From contig JAQMWT010000356.1 of NCBI GenBank assembly GCA_029834535.1, positions 1 through 64,000 of the forward strand: a stretch of 64,000 nt of DNA. The letters are read 5' to 3'. Origin of the DNA: Chrysophaeum taylorii. Taxonomy: Eukaryota > Sar > Pelagophyceae > Pelagomonadales > Pelagomonadaceae. The position numbers and the translations under genes are program-made. The notes below the pieces were generated by a model, which was not told the origin of the DNA, searched no databases, and saw only the letters and a list, made by a program, of their open reading frames with translations. Positions within the stretch are counted from its first letter, which is position 1. The number at the start of each line of letters is the position of its first letter. Of the stretch, positions 21,370 through 33,125 are shown in pieces.

Positions 21370-22643
21370 ATGTCTCGTTTCTGGAAATCAATCACCGCTT
21401 TTCTTCTCGTGATCGCCGTGATCCATGTGTACGAAAAGATCTTCGGGCCGACCTTGACGCGAAAGCCCGAAGGATCCCCGCGGCAGTGCGTCCATTCGTG
21501 TACGTTTTGGTAACCGCCTGCCAGGCCGTCTGTGCCGTGTTCGTCGAACGAGTCAAATCGAAACGAACTTCGCGCGACTTCGCGCGTTCTCGTCACCGGC
21601 GGTGCCGGGTTCATCGGGATGTCCCTGATGGCACGCCTCGCACGCGCCAGCGTCATTTCTTTTACGCGACGACGATTTAAACGTCCTCGCAGCACTCTAC
21701 GATACGGCCGGAAGTTCTGCTGGGGCTCGACAACTTCAACAACTACTATTCTCCCGCCTACAAGAGGGCTCGCGCCGACCACTTGAAAGAAGAGCACAAT
21801 CTCCAAGTCCTCGAAGGCGACGTGTGCAACGCGTCGCTGTTGGAGGACGTCTTCTCTAAATTCAAATTCACGCACGTCGTCCACCTCGCCGCGCAGGCGG
21901 GGGTCCGGTACTCGCTCGACCACCCGCTCTCCTACGTCCGGAACAACCTCGAGTGCTTCGTGACGTTGGTCGAGCAAATCCGGAAGATCGACGAGAAAAA
22001 CCGTCCGAGTTTTGTTTACGCGTCGAGCTCGTCGGTTTATGGTTTGAACCGGAAGACGCCGTTCTCCGAGGCCCACCCCGTCACCAAGCCGGCCAACCTC
22101 TACGGCGCCACGAAATTCATGAACGAGCAGATCGCGAGCGCCTTCCACCACATCTACAACCTCAACTCTGTCGGGTTGAGATTTTTTACGGTCTACGGAC
22201 CTTGGGGAAGGCCCGACATGGCGGCTTTTTTGTTTACGAGAGCGATCGAAAAGGGCGAGCCCGTCGTCCTCTACAACAAGGGCGAGATGCAGCGCGACTT
22301 CACCTACATCGACGACATCGTCGCGGGTATCATTGCCTCGATGCAGTTTTGTACCCACTCCTCGACCGTCTTCAACCTGGGAAACGAGCATCCCGTCGAG
22401 CTCATGAAGTTCATCGCAATCATCGAGAAGGAGATGGGCTACAACGCCAAGTTCAAATTCAAGGAGTCTCCCGGGGAAATCAAGACCACGTTTGCCGACA
22501 TCGCGAAAGCCAAGGACCTCCTCGGCTACTCCCCCAGAACCAGCATCGAAACCGGCCTCAAGAACTTCATCGACTGGTACAAAAACGAGCCCAGACGCCA
22601 CGTCTTCGCCCTCGGCGACTTCAACCCCAAGCTCAAACGCTAG
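21370..22643 (+). CDS. UDP-glucuronate 4-epimerase, membrane-anchored
   Basis: Short-chain dehydrogenase/epimerase that would interconvert UDP-glucuronate and UDP-galacturonate for wall or mucilage polysaccharides. Three exons give 397 residues: 21370-21485, 21525-21651, 21693-22643, with introns of 39 and 41 nt (GT-AG). A single N-terminal hydrophobic segment (ITAFLLVIAVIHVY, residues ~9-22) suggests a Golgi/ER type II anchor, as in plant GAE enzymes. NAD-binding GGAGFIG is at ~64-70, the acidic residue region LDNFNNYY at ~93-100, the Ser cluster YASSSSVYG, and the catalytic YGATK with Tyr218 and Lys222. The downstream RFFTVYGPWGRPDM and RDFTYIDDIV blocks are characteristic of the bacterial CapI/plant GAE group. 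The 3' end overlaps the convergent MsrB gene by 11 bp. Confidence 0.92.
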
Positions 22644-23181
22644 TAGGCTTAAATACTAAAGCTGCGCCGTCGATGCAATACCGCCGCCCGGTCTCCGCCG
22701 CCCGCGTGCCCGGAAAAAACGCGCCGTCCAAAAACCGGTCTCCGAGATGACCCCCGCACTCTCCGCACCGCAGCTCGGCCCCCGTAAGGCCCTCCAACGC
22801 GACCTTCTCGACCTCGACGTTGGCCGATGCGGACGCAAAACTGGGCCACCCGGTCCCCGATTCGAACTTATCGGAAGACGAGAACAGCGCCGCCCCGCAC
22901 CCCGCGCACGCGAACACCCCTTCCCGTTTTTCCCCCACGAGCGGCGAGCTGAAGGGTCGCTCGGTCCCGCCGCCGCGGAGAACGTAGTACTGGAGAGGAG
23001 TCAGGCTCTCGCGCCATTCCTTGTCGCTCTTCCGCACCTCGTACGCGACGTCGTCGCGGCTCTTCGCGCCCGCAGGCCTCGCTACCGTCGTCGTCGTCGT
23101 CGCCAGCAACACCTCTTTCCGCGTCACAATGCGCTGCGGGGACACACCGGCGGCGACGCCCAACAACAACACGATCAGCAT
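22633..23181 (-). CDS. msrB: Methionine-R-sulfoxide reductase B
   Basis: Repairs oxidised protein methionine (R epimer). 182 residues, intronless. The N-terminus is hydrophobic (LIVLLLGVAAGV), so a secretory or organelle presequence is likely; residues ~45-180 form the SelR/MsrB fold. Two zinc-binding CxxC pairs are visible (Cys92/95 in CAGCGAAL, Cys139/142 in CGECGGHLGD), as are GTGWPSF and the catalytic Cys169 in RYCIDG. The usual Asn after Ile is Asp here. The stop codon lies inside the 3' end of the convergent epimerase gene. Confidence 0.93.
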   Translation of the reverse strand: MLIVLLLGVAAGVSPQRIVTRKEVLLATTTTTVARPAGAKSRDDVAYEVRKSDKEWRESLTPLQYYVLRGGGTERPFSSPLVGEKREGVFACAGCGAALFSSSDKFESGTGWPSFASASANVEVEKVALEGLTGAELRCGECGGHLGDRFLDGAFFPGTRAAETGRRYCIDGAALVFKPTSV

Positions 23182-23299
23182 CAGACTCTCGCTCGCTTGC
23201 GTGGTGGTTGCTGCTGGCGTGATTCCTTTCCTTCTGTTTGGGGGTGAGAAATAAGGGTAAGCATCACCTTTATCGCCTCCTTACAACGGATCTCCCCCC

Positions 23300-23566
23300 G
23301 TATCGTATCGTATCGTATCGTATCGTATTGGGGGAAAAAAAAACGGTTGAGATAGGATGATGACGTCGTCGTTAAGTTGGACCCGACCCTTGCTTGGGCG
23401 GAACGTTCGCGCGCATGTAAACCAAGTTCACCCTCTCGACCAACCAGACAGACCAACAAAGGCGCTGGGAAGATCTCAAGCAGCAGCAGCATCGAAGGCG
23501 GGGTGGTGCGCGGGAGACCCTCGTCCTCCGTCCGTCCGTCCGTCCGTCCGTCCGTCCGTCCGTGTA
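23300..23566. repeat. (CGTAT)n and (CGTC)n microsatellites
   Basis: Six CGTAT units at 23300-23328 and about ten CGTC units at 23523-23565, between MsrB and the next minus-strand gene. Confidence 0.92.
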
Positions 23567-23600
23567 TCCGGAAGAGTCGTCGAAGTAAGAGGGGGGGGGG

Positions 23601-24113
23601 TTAGAGGTCCTTGTCATGTTGGAGCTTGATGCGCTTGGCAGCAGCGGCAGTGGGATCGTCGTCGGTGGCAAATTGCTTGCGCTTCTCGGCAACGCGCTTG
23701 TCGAACTGGCAGCCAGACTTGAAGTAGTCGAGGCGACTCGGAGCAGAGATGTGGAGGAGTTCTTCTTCGATGGCGACGACGGTGGTGAGCAAGTCCTCGT
23801 AGGTAGTGCAGGCGTTCTTGTAGGCCGTCCTGATTTTCATGCGCATACCCTGGCGCTCTTCGACGGTAAGAAACCGTCGCCATTCGTGGCTCGACGATTT
23901 TCTGCTCACCGACGAGGAACGAACCAGGGGGGGGTGCTTTTCGCCTTCTTCGCTGTTGGGTCTCGAGACCACGTTCGTGCTCAGGGCCGTCTTGGCGAGC
24001 CCAAGCAGCGCTGAGGACGATGCCTTCTCGGTCTCGATCATGCACCACTCAGGGAATCGTCGCTCGAAAGTTCGCTGAGACGTTGGCCGGAACTCCAACG
24101 GATCACGGAACAT
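23601..24113 (-). CDS. Unrecognised 170-residue protein
   Basis: ATG-started, intronless frame of 170 codons. The N-terminal ~75 residues are Ser-rich and probably disordered. The C-terminal half is regular and probably helical (TVEERQGMRMKIRTAYKN, then VVAIEEELLHISAPSRLDYF) and ends with a Lys/Arg-rich tail (AAAAKRIKLQHDKDL) that could be a nuclear localisation signal. Protein-like composition through the second half and lack of competing long frames support coding. I do not recognise a family; a nuclear protein is only a guess. Confidence 0.6.
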   Translation of the reverse strand: MFRDPLEFRPTSQRTFERRFPEWCMIETEKASSSALLGLAKTALSTNVVSRPNSEEGEKHPPLVRSSSVSRKSSSHEWRRFLTVEERQGMRMKIRTAYKNACTTYEDLLTTVVAIEEELLHISAPSRLDYFKSGCQFDKRVAEKRKQFATDDDPTAAAAKRIKLQHDKDL

Positions 24114-25077
24114 TTATGCCGAGTTTGGCTACGACGTTATGGCAGCGACCTTTCCCGCAATAATGCATACTCCGTGACGCGCCTCAGATAAGGCGCGCTC
24201 AACATTCATTACGGCGGCGGCGGCCGGGCACTCCTTATGGTCGGTCGGTCCCATTGCTGCGCGACTGACACGAGTTAGATATCTGTCTGTCCACCACGAT
24301 TTGTGCTGCGGCGAGAACCGGTTCTTCGACTTGGAAGGAGACCTGAGGTCATCATCGCTCTGGTGATGGCCGCAATGTCGCTCACCTTCGTCGTCCACTC
24401 TCGAATCGCGCTCAAGCATTGGCGCTCGCCTTTTTCCGCTCTGAAATCGCGACCGGCTTAGGTCTTCTCACCCTTGGTCGCGTCACAAGCATATATCCCT
24501 CACAAATAAATTTTCACCGGACGACCTCCGGGAGCCGCGGCGCCCTTGGCATCTTTTCGTGTCTTCTTCTTCTTCTTTCTTCTTCTTCGGCACCTTTGCT
24601 GCTGCTGCTGACGCCCCCGCTCGCGCTTCGAACCGCGCCCGTGATATCCTCGTCGCTTGACTCTACGACGTCGAGACGTTCGCCCGAGGGAGGGAGGGAG
24701 GGAGGGGGCGCCTCCTTTTGAGCAACACCCCCTTCCCGCGTTGATCGACACGCAACGCCTACATTTATATTATAACACACGCTCGGCGCCTCCGCCGTCG
24801 TCGTCGCCGCTAAAAAAGGCCTTTGTCTCTCGCGCCCCTTGAAATAATATTAGTGAGGCCGTACCACGAACTCGCCAAATCCGAGCGCATCGCCGTGGAT
24901 GTACAGGGGGGAAATAGTGGCCGTGACAAGGTGAGAGGGCGGTCCTCCTAGCATATCCGTAGATCGCCCGCCGCCTCCGGCGGTAATATAGGCCCAACCT
25001 TATTATTATTAGGCTTATTATTCGAATTGTTGCAATAATAGGCGAATGTAGGAAGAAGAAGAAGAGGCAAAGATACA
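24114..25077. other. Intergenic, no gene recognised
   Basis: Contains (TTC)n, (CTG)n and (GGGA)n short microsatellites near 24565-24710 and A+T-rich patches at 24770-24860 and 25000-25060. The latter is probably the 5' flank of the B-box gene. Nothing else could be assigned. Confidence 0.5.
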
Positions 25078-26728
25078 ATGTTTTCGAAGCGCGCTGCCGC
25101 CATGCGGCGGCGGCAGCGCAGGGTCGCCGCCGGCGGCGGCGGAGGCGGTAAAGCGAAAGGTAGCGGTCGCAGCTTGGAGATCTTTGTGAATGGTGTCGCG
25201 TTGGCGCATCTGTGCGAGTTCTGCGAAGCCCGGGAGGCCGTGGTCCATTGCCCCGAATGCGACCACAATGCTGACGCCTGCGGGGAGTTTTTGTGCGGGG
25301 CGTGCGACCGCGAGATCCACCGCCACGCGAAGCGCGCGAAACACGTGAGAACGATACTTCCATCCCTCACGCCGGAGTCGGCCGTCCACCGGATACTGGG
25401 ACTGTTCCGGCGAGCGGCCGCTCGGAGGATGTTGGTGGATCGATGCCGGCGCGTCGTGAAGCGGTACTACGACCCCAAGGCCCGCGCGTACTACTACCAC
25501 CCTCCTCCATCGTGGGAGCCGCCGGCCTGCTTGCGGGGCCGACCTCTCGTTCCGTTTCCGAATTTCGACGCCTGCGCTTTCCGGATACAGTCGGCCGCGA
25601 GATATCGAGCCGGCCGCGATTTGCTGATCCAGCTCGTCCGGTTTTATTACGAAAAAATTTGGTCGCGCGAGCACCGGCGGTTTTATTACCATTTTCACGG
25701 GAAAAGTCGGTTGTTGGTCCCGAGGTCGACGTGGTCCAAGCCGAGATTTCTCTTCTGGCGCGACCTCAAACCCTACAAGACCGTGGACGTCGCGGCCCTC
25801 ATCATCCAATCCCAGTGGTTCGCGTACCGAGCACGAGGGTTTATGCTGAGTGTGGTACGGTCCAAGTATTCGGCGCGAAAAGATCCGGTCACCGGTCGAT
25901 TCGCGTATACGAAAATTTCGACGGGCGAACGATCGACGTCGAAACCGCCACTTTTAGGTTTGAAGGACGAATGGGACCCGGATGATATTTCGCTCTGGGA
26001 TACTCTCAAAACAGCCATCTGGTTCCGGCGCCTCGGCTTCAAGACGGTGGTGCCGGAGTTGTTCAAGTTCGAGATCGACGGCGCGCTTGTTTTGGCGTTC
26101 GAATGGAGAGACTTCTGGGACTTGGGGATCACGAAATCGCATCAAATCAAGAGGATATTGCTCGACATCGAGAGACGCCCTTTCTTTCGGACGCACAAGG
26201 ACGCGCCAATCACGCTCGCGAGGCTCGACAGACTGAGGTATCACTACGAAGTCCAGAACGCGTGCGTCGCCGTTCAGCGGAGGTATCGCGACCGCCACAG
26301 GCGAATTTTGAGGGCGCGCCTGGTCGAAACCGCCCGCCTCGTCCAGGAACGAGAACGCCGCCGCCAGCGACGTCTCGCGGGTGGGATATGGTGGTCCAAG
26401 ATCTTTTTTTTTCCGCCTTCTCGCCGACGACAACAAGATCAAGGTTTTTGGGAACGACAAAGTCGTCCAAGGGACCCTGGGCCGCGGCTCTTACCCCCAG
26501 GGCGGCCCGAGGTGGGTGCCCGCGCCCCCGGTCCCCGCGCTCGAGCCCGACACTAATCCCGCCCTCAAACCTAACGCCGCCGTCCTCGGGACGAGAGGGC
26601 TCCATTTCCGCCGCGATCCCCTTGCCACCAAAAACAAAAACCTCATGTTCGACGCCCTCCTCCACGACTCCCTTACCGCCGCTGCAGTGGTAGTTAGCGA
26701 ACCAACACGCCCCATCCAATCGAGATGA
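25078..26728 (+). CDS. B-box zinc finger, IQ and SAM domain protein (frame interrupted)
   Basis: B-box-type zinc finger at ~46-90 (Cys46, 49, 58, 61, 68, 73, 76 and His81/83/89), IQ-like calmodulin-binding segments at ~168, ~243 and ~395 (for example IIQSQWFAYRARGF), and a SAM domain at ~312-370 (DGALVLAFEWRDFWDLGI). Probably a protein-interaction adaptor; no enzyme domain is seen. The first frame ends at 26556 after turning into Pro/Arg-rich sequence. Deleting one T from the T9 run near 26404-26412 instead continues in a good frame (LADDNKIKVFGNDKVVQGTL) to a stop at 26728. An 82-nt GT-AG intron would also restore it, but at the cost of that block. I therefore draw the gene to 26728. It then overlaps the convergent neighbour's 3' end by 35 bp. 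Confidence 0.8.
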
Positions 26729-29409
26729 GGACGGCGATGATAGCGGACACTTTGGCCGCGTCCTTGTAGAGCTTGGCCTCCAAGGCGGCGATGGTGTTTT
26801 CGTGCTGCTGCTTGAGGCTGTCCAGGAGCTTGGAGACTTGGTCGGGGACCGCGGCGGACACGGCCGCGGCGGCCGCGGCAGCGACCAGCGTCTCGGGGTA
26901 CGCTCCGTTATTATTTTTTTGATCCACGTTCGGCGGCGGCTTGGTTTTGGCGACGACTTGAGGTGGGGCGTCCTTCTCTTCTTCTTTCGCGTGGTGGTGC
27001 TGCTTGAGGTGGAAGATCTCCTTCTGCGCCTGCGCCAGCAGCTCCCGGGCGTGCTCGAGCTCGGGCTCGAGCATCTCGAGCTTCTGGACTTGGGCGTACG
27101 CCCCGAGACGGCGCTCGTGGAGGTGATCGTCGGCGCGCGCGTGCTGTTCGAGCGTAAAGATCTTGGATCGGAGGTCCTTGTTCTCCGCGAGCAACGCCTC
27201 GTTCTCGGCCCGGTACACCTCGACCTCCCCCTCGAGGTGCTCGTAGTGCTGCAGCTTGGAAAAGTGAGCGTGGCGCTTGCCGTGGAAGTCGTCGCAAGAG
27301 TGCTCGTGCTGCTTTAACTTGAAAACCTCGTCGCGCAGCTCGTGCGCCTCCTGTTCGGCGAGGTGCCGCGCGGCGATCGCTTCGTCGAGCTCCAGGAGCT
27401 CGCGCTGTCGCCGCGAAAACCGCTCGGTGTTTTCTCCGTGGAGGTCGTCGTCGACGTGGAACCGCTGCTTGATCGCGAACAGCTCCGCTTTCGCGTCGCG
27501 GGCCTCGGACTCGGACGCGTCGAGCATCGCCTTCAAACCTTCCACTTCCTCCCTCAAATCGTCGATGACGGCGTGCGGCTCCGAGTGCTCGGCCTGGAGC
27601 AGCGCGTACTTGGCGCGACGCGACGAGTGCAGCTCGTCGTCCGCGTGCTCGCGCTGCTTGCGGACGAAGTGCTCCTGCCGCTCGGCCGCGAGCAACTCGA
27701 GGGCTTCGTCGCGCGCGGCCCGCGCGGCCGCGAGCTCGTGGGCTGGAGTGTGATGCATCGGATTTCCCATCACCGATGCCCTGCGAGGCGGGTGGTACGC
27801 GTCCACTTTCACCACTGCTCTCGCCACCTCCACCTCCTTCTCCTCGGCCAGCTTGAGGAACAACGGCGCTTCTTCTTTCTTCTTCGGCGAGCTCGACGCC
27901 ATCACCGCGATCTCCTTGTGCCCGACGAGGGGATTCGCCGTCATGCCCCCCTTCAACAACGGCGGCGGCGCGTCCTCCTGAGTCATGCTCCGCACCAGCG
28001 ACAACATCCGATCGTCTATGCTGCCGCGCGGACGCGGCCGCGGCGGCCCGGCGAGCGGGTTCTCCCGCAAGCTCGCCTCGCGCTTGGGCGCGTGCTTGTG
28101 CTCGCGCACCGGCGCCTTCTTGGAAGTTCCCCTGGGAGACGACAGCACGGCCTCCTCAGACCTCGTTTCCTCCGCGAGCAGCGCCGCGACCATCTCGCTC
28201 TGCTGCCGACCGCCGTCCTTCGTCGTCTTCCGCGGTCCTTCGACGACGACGACGACGCTCCGCGGACCTTCGTCGACGCTCCGAGCGAGCGGATTCGCCT
28301 GCAGGCTCGCCTGGCGCTTCGGCGCGTGCTTGTGCTCCTTCACCGGACCCGGACTCCGCGACGACGGCGGCCCCGATTTCGCGACCTCGACGTACTTGCT
28401 TCCTTCGTCTCGCTTCAAGGACGACGCCGCCACCGCAGGTTTCGGCTCGCGAATCATCATCATCATCATCATCTTCGGACCCTTTTCTTCCTCTTCAGCG
28501 ATGACATCAACTGCCTCATCTTCCTCCTCGATGATCACGACCTCCACGTCCTTCTCCTCGGGTGAGTCGGCGACGATCACGACCTCCACGTCCCGACCGC
28601 CCGAAATCTTCTCGGCCGGCGGCGGCTCGGCATCCTCCTCTCGGCGGCCATCTTCTTTTTTGAGCGGCTCCGCTTGCGCGATCATCATCACCTCGACCTC
28701 ACCACCAGCTCGTGGTGCTGCAGTCTCTGGCGGCGGCGGCGGCGTCTTCATAACGCCGGGCTCGGCCTCCCCAGTCATCAAAGGGGCGCTCTCCGGCTTC
28801 CGAGAGTCGTCGTCGCGCTTGGCGGCTGCTGGCTGCTGATCGTCCTTTTTGCTGAACATCGCTTGCGCCCGAGCGACACTCCCCGCCCTCGGACTGGGAC
28901 GACGATTCGGACCTTCCTCCTTCTTGGCAAACATCGCGTGCGCCCGCGCGACATTTCCCGTCCTCGGACTGGGACGACGATTCGGACTTTCCTCCTTCTT
29001 GGCAAACATAGCGTGCGCCCGCGCGACATTTCCTGTCCTCGGAGCTTGCCGCTTTGGGACCTCGCGCTTCGCGACTTCTTCCTTCTTCGCGAACATCGCG
29101 TGCGCGCGCGCGACATTCCCAGCCCGAGGGATTTGCCGCATCGAGCTGTCCTCTTTTTTGGGTGCGGCGACCTGCCGACCATTCGGGCCCGCTGACTCCT
29201 CCGAGCTGTCGCGCTCCTTCTTCGGCGCTACTTTCGGGGCTCGGGAAACTTGCGTTGGCGCGGCTGCTGCCTCGGCGGAGGCGTTCTGGACTTCGTCGTA
29301 GTCCGCGAGGCCCTCCTTGGGGGAGGTCTTCTCCTGCCACCACCACGTTTCGGCGCCTTTGCCAGGAGCCGTCTCTGCTGCTGCCGCCGCCTCGGGTGAT
29401 ATCCCCCCG

Positions 29410-29446
<37 letters not shown>

Positions 29447-30056
29447 TCGTCGCGCGCTCTTTGACAACCGTCGGCGGCGTAGCGGGCTGCTTGACGACCG
29501 TCGACGGTGGCGTCGTCGGCTGCTTGACAACCGTCGGCGGCGTAGCGGGCTCCTTGACGGCCGTCGACGGTGGTGGCGTCATGGGCTGCTTGACAACCGT
29601 CGAAGGCGGCGTCGTGGGCACCTTCTTGACAACTGTTGGCGGCGTCGCGGGCACCTTCTTGACGACCGTCGACGGCGGCGTCGTGGGCTGCTTGACAACT
29701 GTCGGCGGCGTCGCGGGCACCTTCTTGACCGTCGTGGCGGCTTCGGTCGACGGCGTCGCGGCCTCTGTCGACGGCGTCGCTTGCGGAGACTTGTCGACCG
29801 TCGATGGCGTCGCAGCTGCCGGTGTCGTTGGGAATACCTTCGCACCGGCGACTGTGGCCGGCGTCGCAGCCAGTGGAGACGTTGGGAAAACTTTGGACGG
29901 TGTGGCCGGCGACTCGGCGAAGGTCGTCGAGTTTGTCGTCGACGCGGGCGTCGGCGGGGGCTTCGCGGCGGGTGACTCCCTGAGTTGCCCGCCCTTGACG
30001 CGCATCATGGCCGCCTTGGCCAGTAGCCGCGACCGCATGTCAGCAGGAGAACTCAT
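26694..30056 (-). CDS. 1120-residue repeat-rich, tail-anchored coiled-coil protein
   Basis: Intronless. N-terminal ~230 residues: Pro/Thr/Val repeats (PATPPTVVK and TTPPSTVVK units) ending in a Pro run. Residues ~300-400: four copies of a ~25-residue unit containing GNVARAHAMFAKKEE. Middle: HKHAPKRxAS and NPLA/V/M-containing repeats in a charged, disordered context. C-terminal ~350 residues: a coiled coil made of about five ~50-residue repeats, each with an LKQHxHxxDDxHxxR-like block. The last 20 residues (VSAIIAVLISIGWGVLV) are a hydrophobic tail with a basic end, the layout of a tail-anchored membrane protein with the bulk in the cytosol. I recognise no family. It may be a tether or scaffold on an organelle surface; the His/Asp blocks could bind metal (speculative). 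Confidence 0.85.
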
Positions 30057-32844
30057 CGCTGTGCCTCTAACTTTGTGGCGAATAAACTGTCAACGGATAC
30101 GTCAATCAGTCCCGACCCGGGGCTGCTTCGGTTCAAGCGTGGTGGTCCAACCTCTATTATCCTGTTGCGCGCCCGAATATGTTGTGTCTAGCCCAGAATT
30201 CGAGAAGAGGGAGATGTCGGAATCTTTCAATTTCAAGAAGCGTGTATCTATCTATCAGCCACGACACAACACACACTGCGCAGGCAAGCACACCTTTCTT
30301 TCGAAGCCTGTTTTAGAGAACTAGAGATAGGCAACATGATTCGGCTCCACTTGGAAGGAGGAGGATAAGTCAGAGCACCGAAGAGGCTGCGTGGAACTTA
30401 AATTGAGAGTCGACAGCAGCAGCACTACAACTGCGAGTTAGAACGTTCCCGCCCTGAGTTAAGTCGTTCAATTCAGCATAATAAATAATACCGAAAAAAA
30501 TGAATAGAGCATAACTCTCTACTTTGAGCGGAACCGACAGGATATCACAAACTCGTCGACCTTGCCGCAACTGCCGTCCTGCCTTATGGACATCTCCAGT
30601 GTCATCCATTGCGCTCTGGAATATTCAAATCGCTTGCGTTTGTTGCTCGTAAACCAAACCGAATCCTCCGAAGGTAGGCCGGGATGTTCACCGCCGGGGC
30701 CATCCTCGACTGCTCGGCGTTGGTACTCTTTGACAACATTCATCGACCCGTTGTTCTCGTCGTTTTCCTTTCAGTAGATATCGTCCGTCATCCCAATGCG
30801 TTTTTTTCCGAGCTGCACGAATGGCAAAGATAACACCAATTTCGCTTGGCACGACAGGCGAACGAGGGCTGGACGCCTTCACCAACTCTGCCAGCCATGT
30901 GGGCGTGCTCGTCACTCATTTGTTGACGAACAAAAAATGAACTGGCTTTACAGTGTTACGCGGGCGAGTCAATCACATCGCGTCGTCGGACTGGAACTTA
31001 CGCGGCCATCCCAAGAGTCTTCTTCGAGTGTCGTTGCGCGATATGGGTTGTTTGAATTTCTTTGCGACGCCCTTTGTAGATGTGAGCAAATGCTCGTTCT
31101 TGTGCCTCAACTGCCAACAACTGGGGTTGGAAATGCGAGCTGGCTCCTGCAACGCGAGAATTGATGGGCGCGAAGCGCGGCGGCGGCGCAGACCCGAGAA
31201 CATGCGAAACAACGTCACGTTTCTTGAGCAGCCTGTTGTTCGCCTCTCTCGACCACCGCTCTGACTTCCTCGGCACCGAACAGCCGCTTTCTCTTGGGAA
31301 ACCAAGCTAAGTCGATATCAGCACCTCTTGCTCCAAATTTCACGCCGCCGATGCCAACGTGCCCCACATGATGATAAGTCGTCGCTCCTTGTCTCGAGCC
31401 AGGCGGCGCGCCTGTTGGTTGTGTGAACATCGTGGTGCCGATGTCCATCAAGGCTCAAACCTCAGCTCTTCGTTCAACCGCGAGCCACAATTGCCACTTG
31501 GACATCGAGTTTTGATTGAGCACGGCGTTCATGCCTGTCATGCCACCGATACACGGATTCTAGCCACCACCATCAGGCCACGAAGTTACGACGGCGCATT
31601 ACTAATTCTTGTCGCGGACACAAACGGCGACATCCAAAAGTTTGAATCTTGGTGTCCACCAAGTAATGAGCGACGCCGCTTCATTACACGGCCGCCTCGA
31701 TTTCACGCATCGACCATGAATGAGGCCAATCCCCGCCGGGCCGCAGGCGACGGTACGCGGCGTCTTGACACGCACGAGTCATGCCGCCGTCGCACTGCCT
31801 ACTCGATCATCACCAAGTAGCGACGCTGCGTCCCACGTCTTCAGCGTCCCTGCGGCACGTGGCATCATCACCGCTTCGGAGAACCTTGGCGTGCCCGAGC
31901 TGGAGACACCGCCGCTCGTGGACGGGTTCCCTAGTTCGATAAGGAATAGCGTTGAACAATCCTGAGTACTCGTTTGAGCACGCGTTCACGACGGCGCTCG
32001 CCGATGCCGTTGTGCTGAAATACTCGCGCGAATACAGCGTCGGACGCTACGTCAAATCAGCGAGTTCCGCTGTAGCTGATTGGCCGGGAGCGCGCCGTTC
32101 ATGGATTGGATGCATGCATTCCATTTGGCGACATCGATCAAGTTCATCTTGCTCAAAATTGCGCTTCGTGTCTGCGGGATGGACTACGAGATGCCGAGTT
32201 TTGTCGTACTCATCCTCGCGCTTTGGTCACGCTTGCTGAGTTATCGACGATGTTCGCCCGCCGCTGCTGGCCTTTCCCGCAGCAATGCGCCTCTTCAAGG
32301 CGCAAGGGATAGAAAAGGCGCACGCGCTGCATCTCGCGTCGCTCGCTGGGCCTGCCTTTTGAAATCATGTACTGGAAGTCGGGAGACTCAACAATCGGCG
32401 TTGCCCTCGCAGCCGCGCGCAATGCCCTGACGGTCGCGTTCAAGCTCTACAGCGCCGAGGTCATGTAGCCGCGACCCTCGAGGCGGGCGTTTGGCTTCCT
32501 GCAGTGGCCTTTCGTATCTTTCGCGCCATCGGCGAACTCGACTTGCTCGCGATCGCCGTCTGTGACGTCGTTGCCGCTCTCGAATTTCCGTCCTTCGAGG
32601 ATTACTCCGCGCTCGAACCGCGCACTGGTGGCGCAGCGAAGCGAGACTTTTCACGAGTTGCTCCACCAGGAGGGGCAACGCGGTGAGCACTGAGTCGATG
32701 TGCGCGATGCAAGCAGGGATTGTCTCGGGCTTTGTGACTGAGAGCCTGCGTCACAGACACCATTCGAGTTTGAGACGCTTGGAACATCGGCGGTACGCAA
32801 CTGGGACGTCCAGCGCAGACATCGTGTGTTGTGCAGTCGATTTC
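30057..32844. other. No recognisable gene; many short open frames
   Basis: About 2.8 kb of intermediate composition with short frames on both strands. Several plus-strand pieces between 31359 and 32430 have protein-like patches that change frame repeatedly, which would fit a long-dead transposon, but I cannot name a domain. A CGTC microsatellite begins at 32877. Confidence 0.4.
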
Positions 32845-32889
32845 TTAGCGTGCGCACGACGAACGTCCACGCAGCAGCGGACGTCCGTC

Positions 32890-33125
32890 CGTCCGTCCGT
32901 CAGAGCCCGACGGTGTCTGGGTGATCGTCTCCTGCATGCTCTCGACGCCCTCGTCAGAGCCCGACGGTGTCTGGGTGATCGTCTCCTGCTTGCTCTCGAC
33001 ATTCCCAACAGAGCCCGACGGTGTCTGGGTGATCTTCTCCTGCTTGCTCTCGACATTCCCAACAGAGCCCGACGGTGTTTGGGTGATCGTCTCCTGGTTG
33101 CTCTCGACATTCCCAACAGAGCCAG
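32890..33125. repeat. 54-bp minisatellite, four units
   Basis: Four copies of a 54-bp unit (CAGAGCCCGACGGTGTCTGG start), plus a partial fifth, with few substitutions. The unit is a multiple of three, so both strands stay open: minus gives an 18-residue repeat with VESKQETITQTPSGS, plus gives EPDGVWVIVSCLLS. Without flanking coding signal I treat it as a minisatellite upstream of the TLDc gene. Confidence 0.85.

Noticed and set aside
21315-22601. 428-codon minus-strand frame over the epimerase
   Set aside because: Antisense shadow; the plus strand holds YGATK and GGAGFIG in frame after two introns.
29317-30324. 335-codon Gly/Val-rich plus frame
   Set aside because: Antisense to the Pro/Thr/Val repeats of the tail-anchored protein; composition is explained by the repeats.
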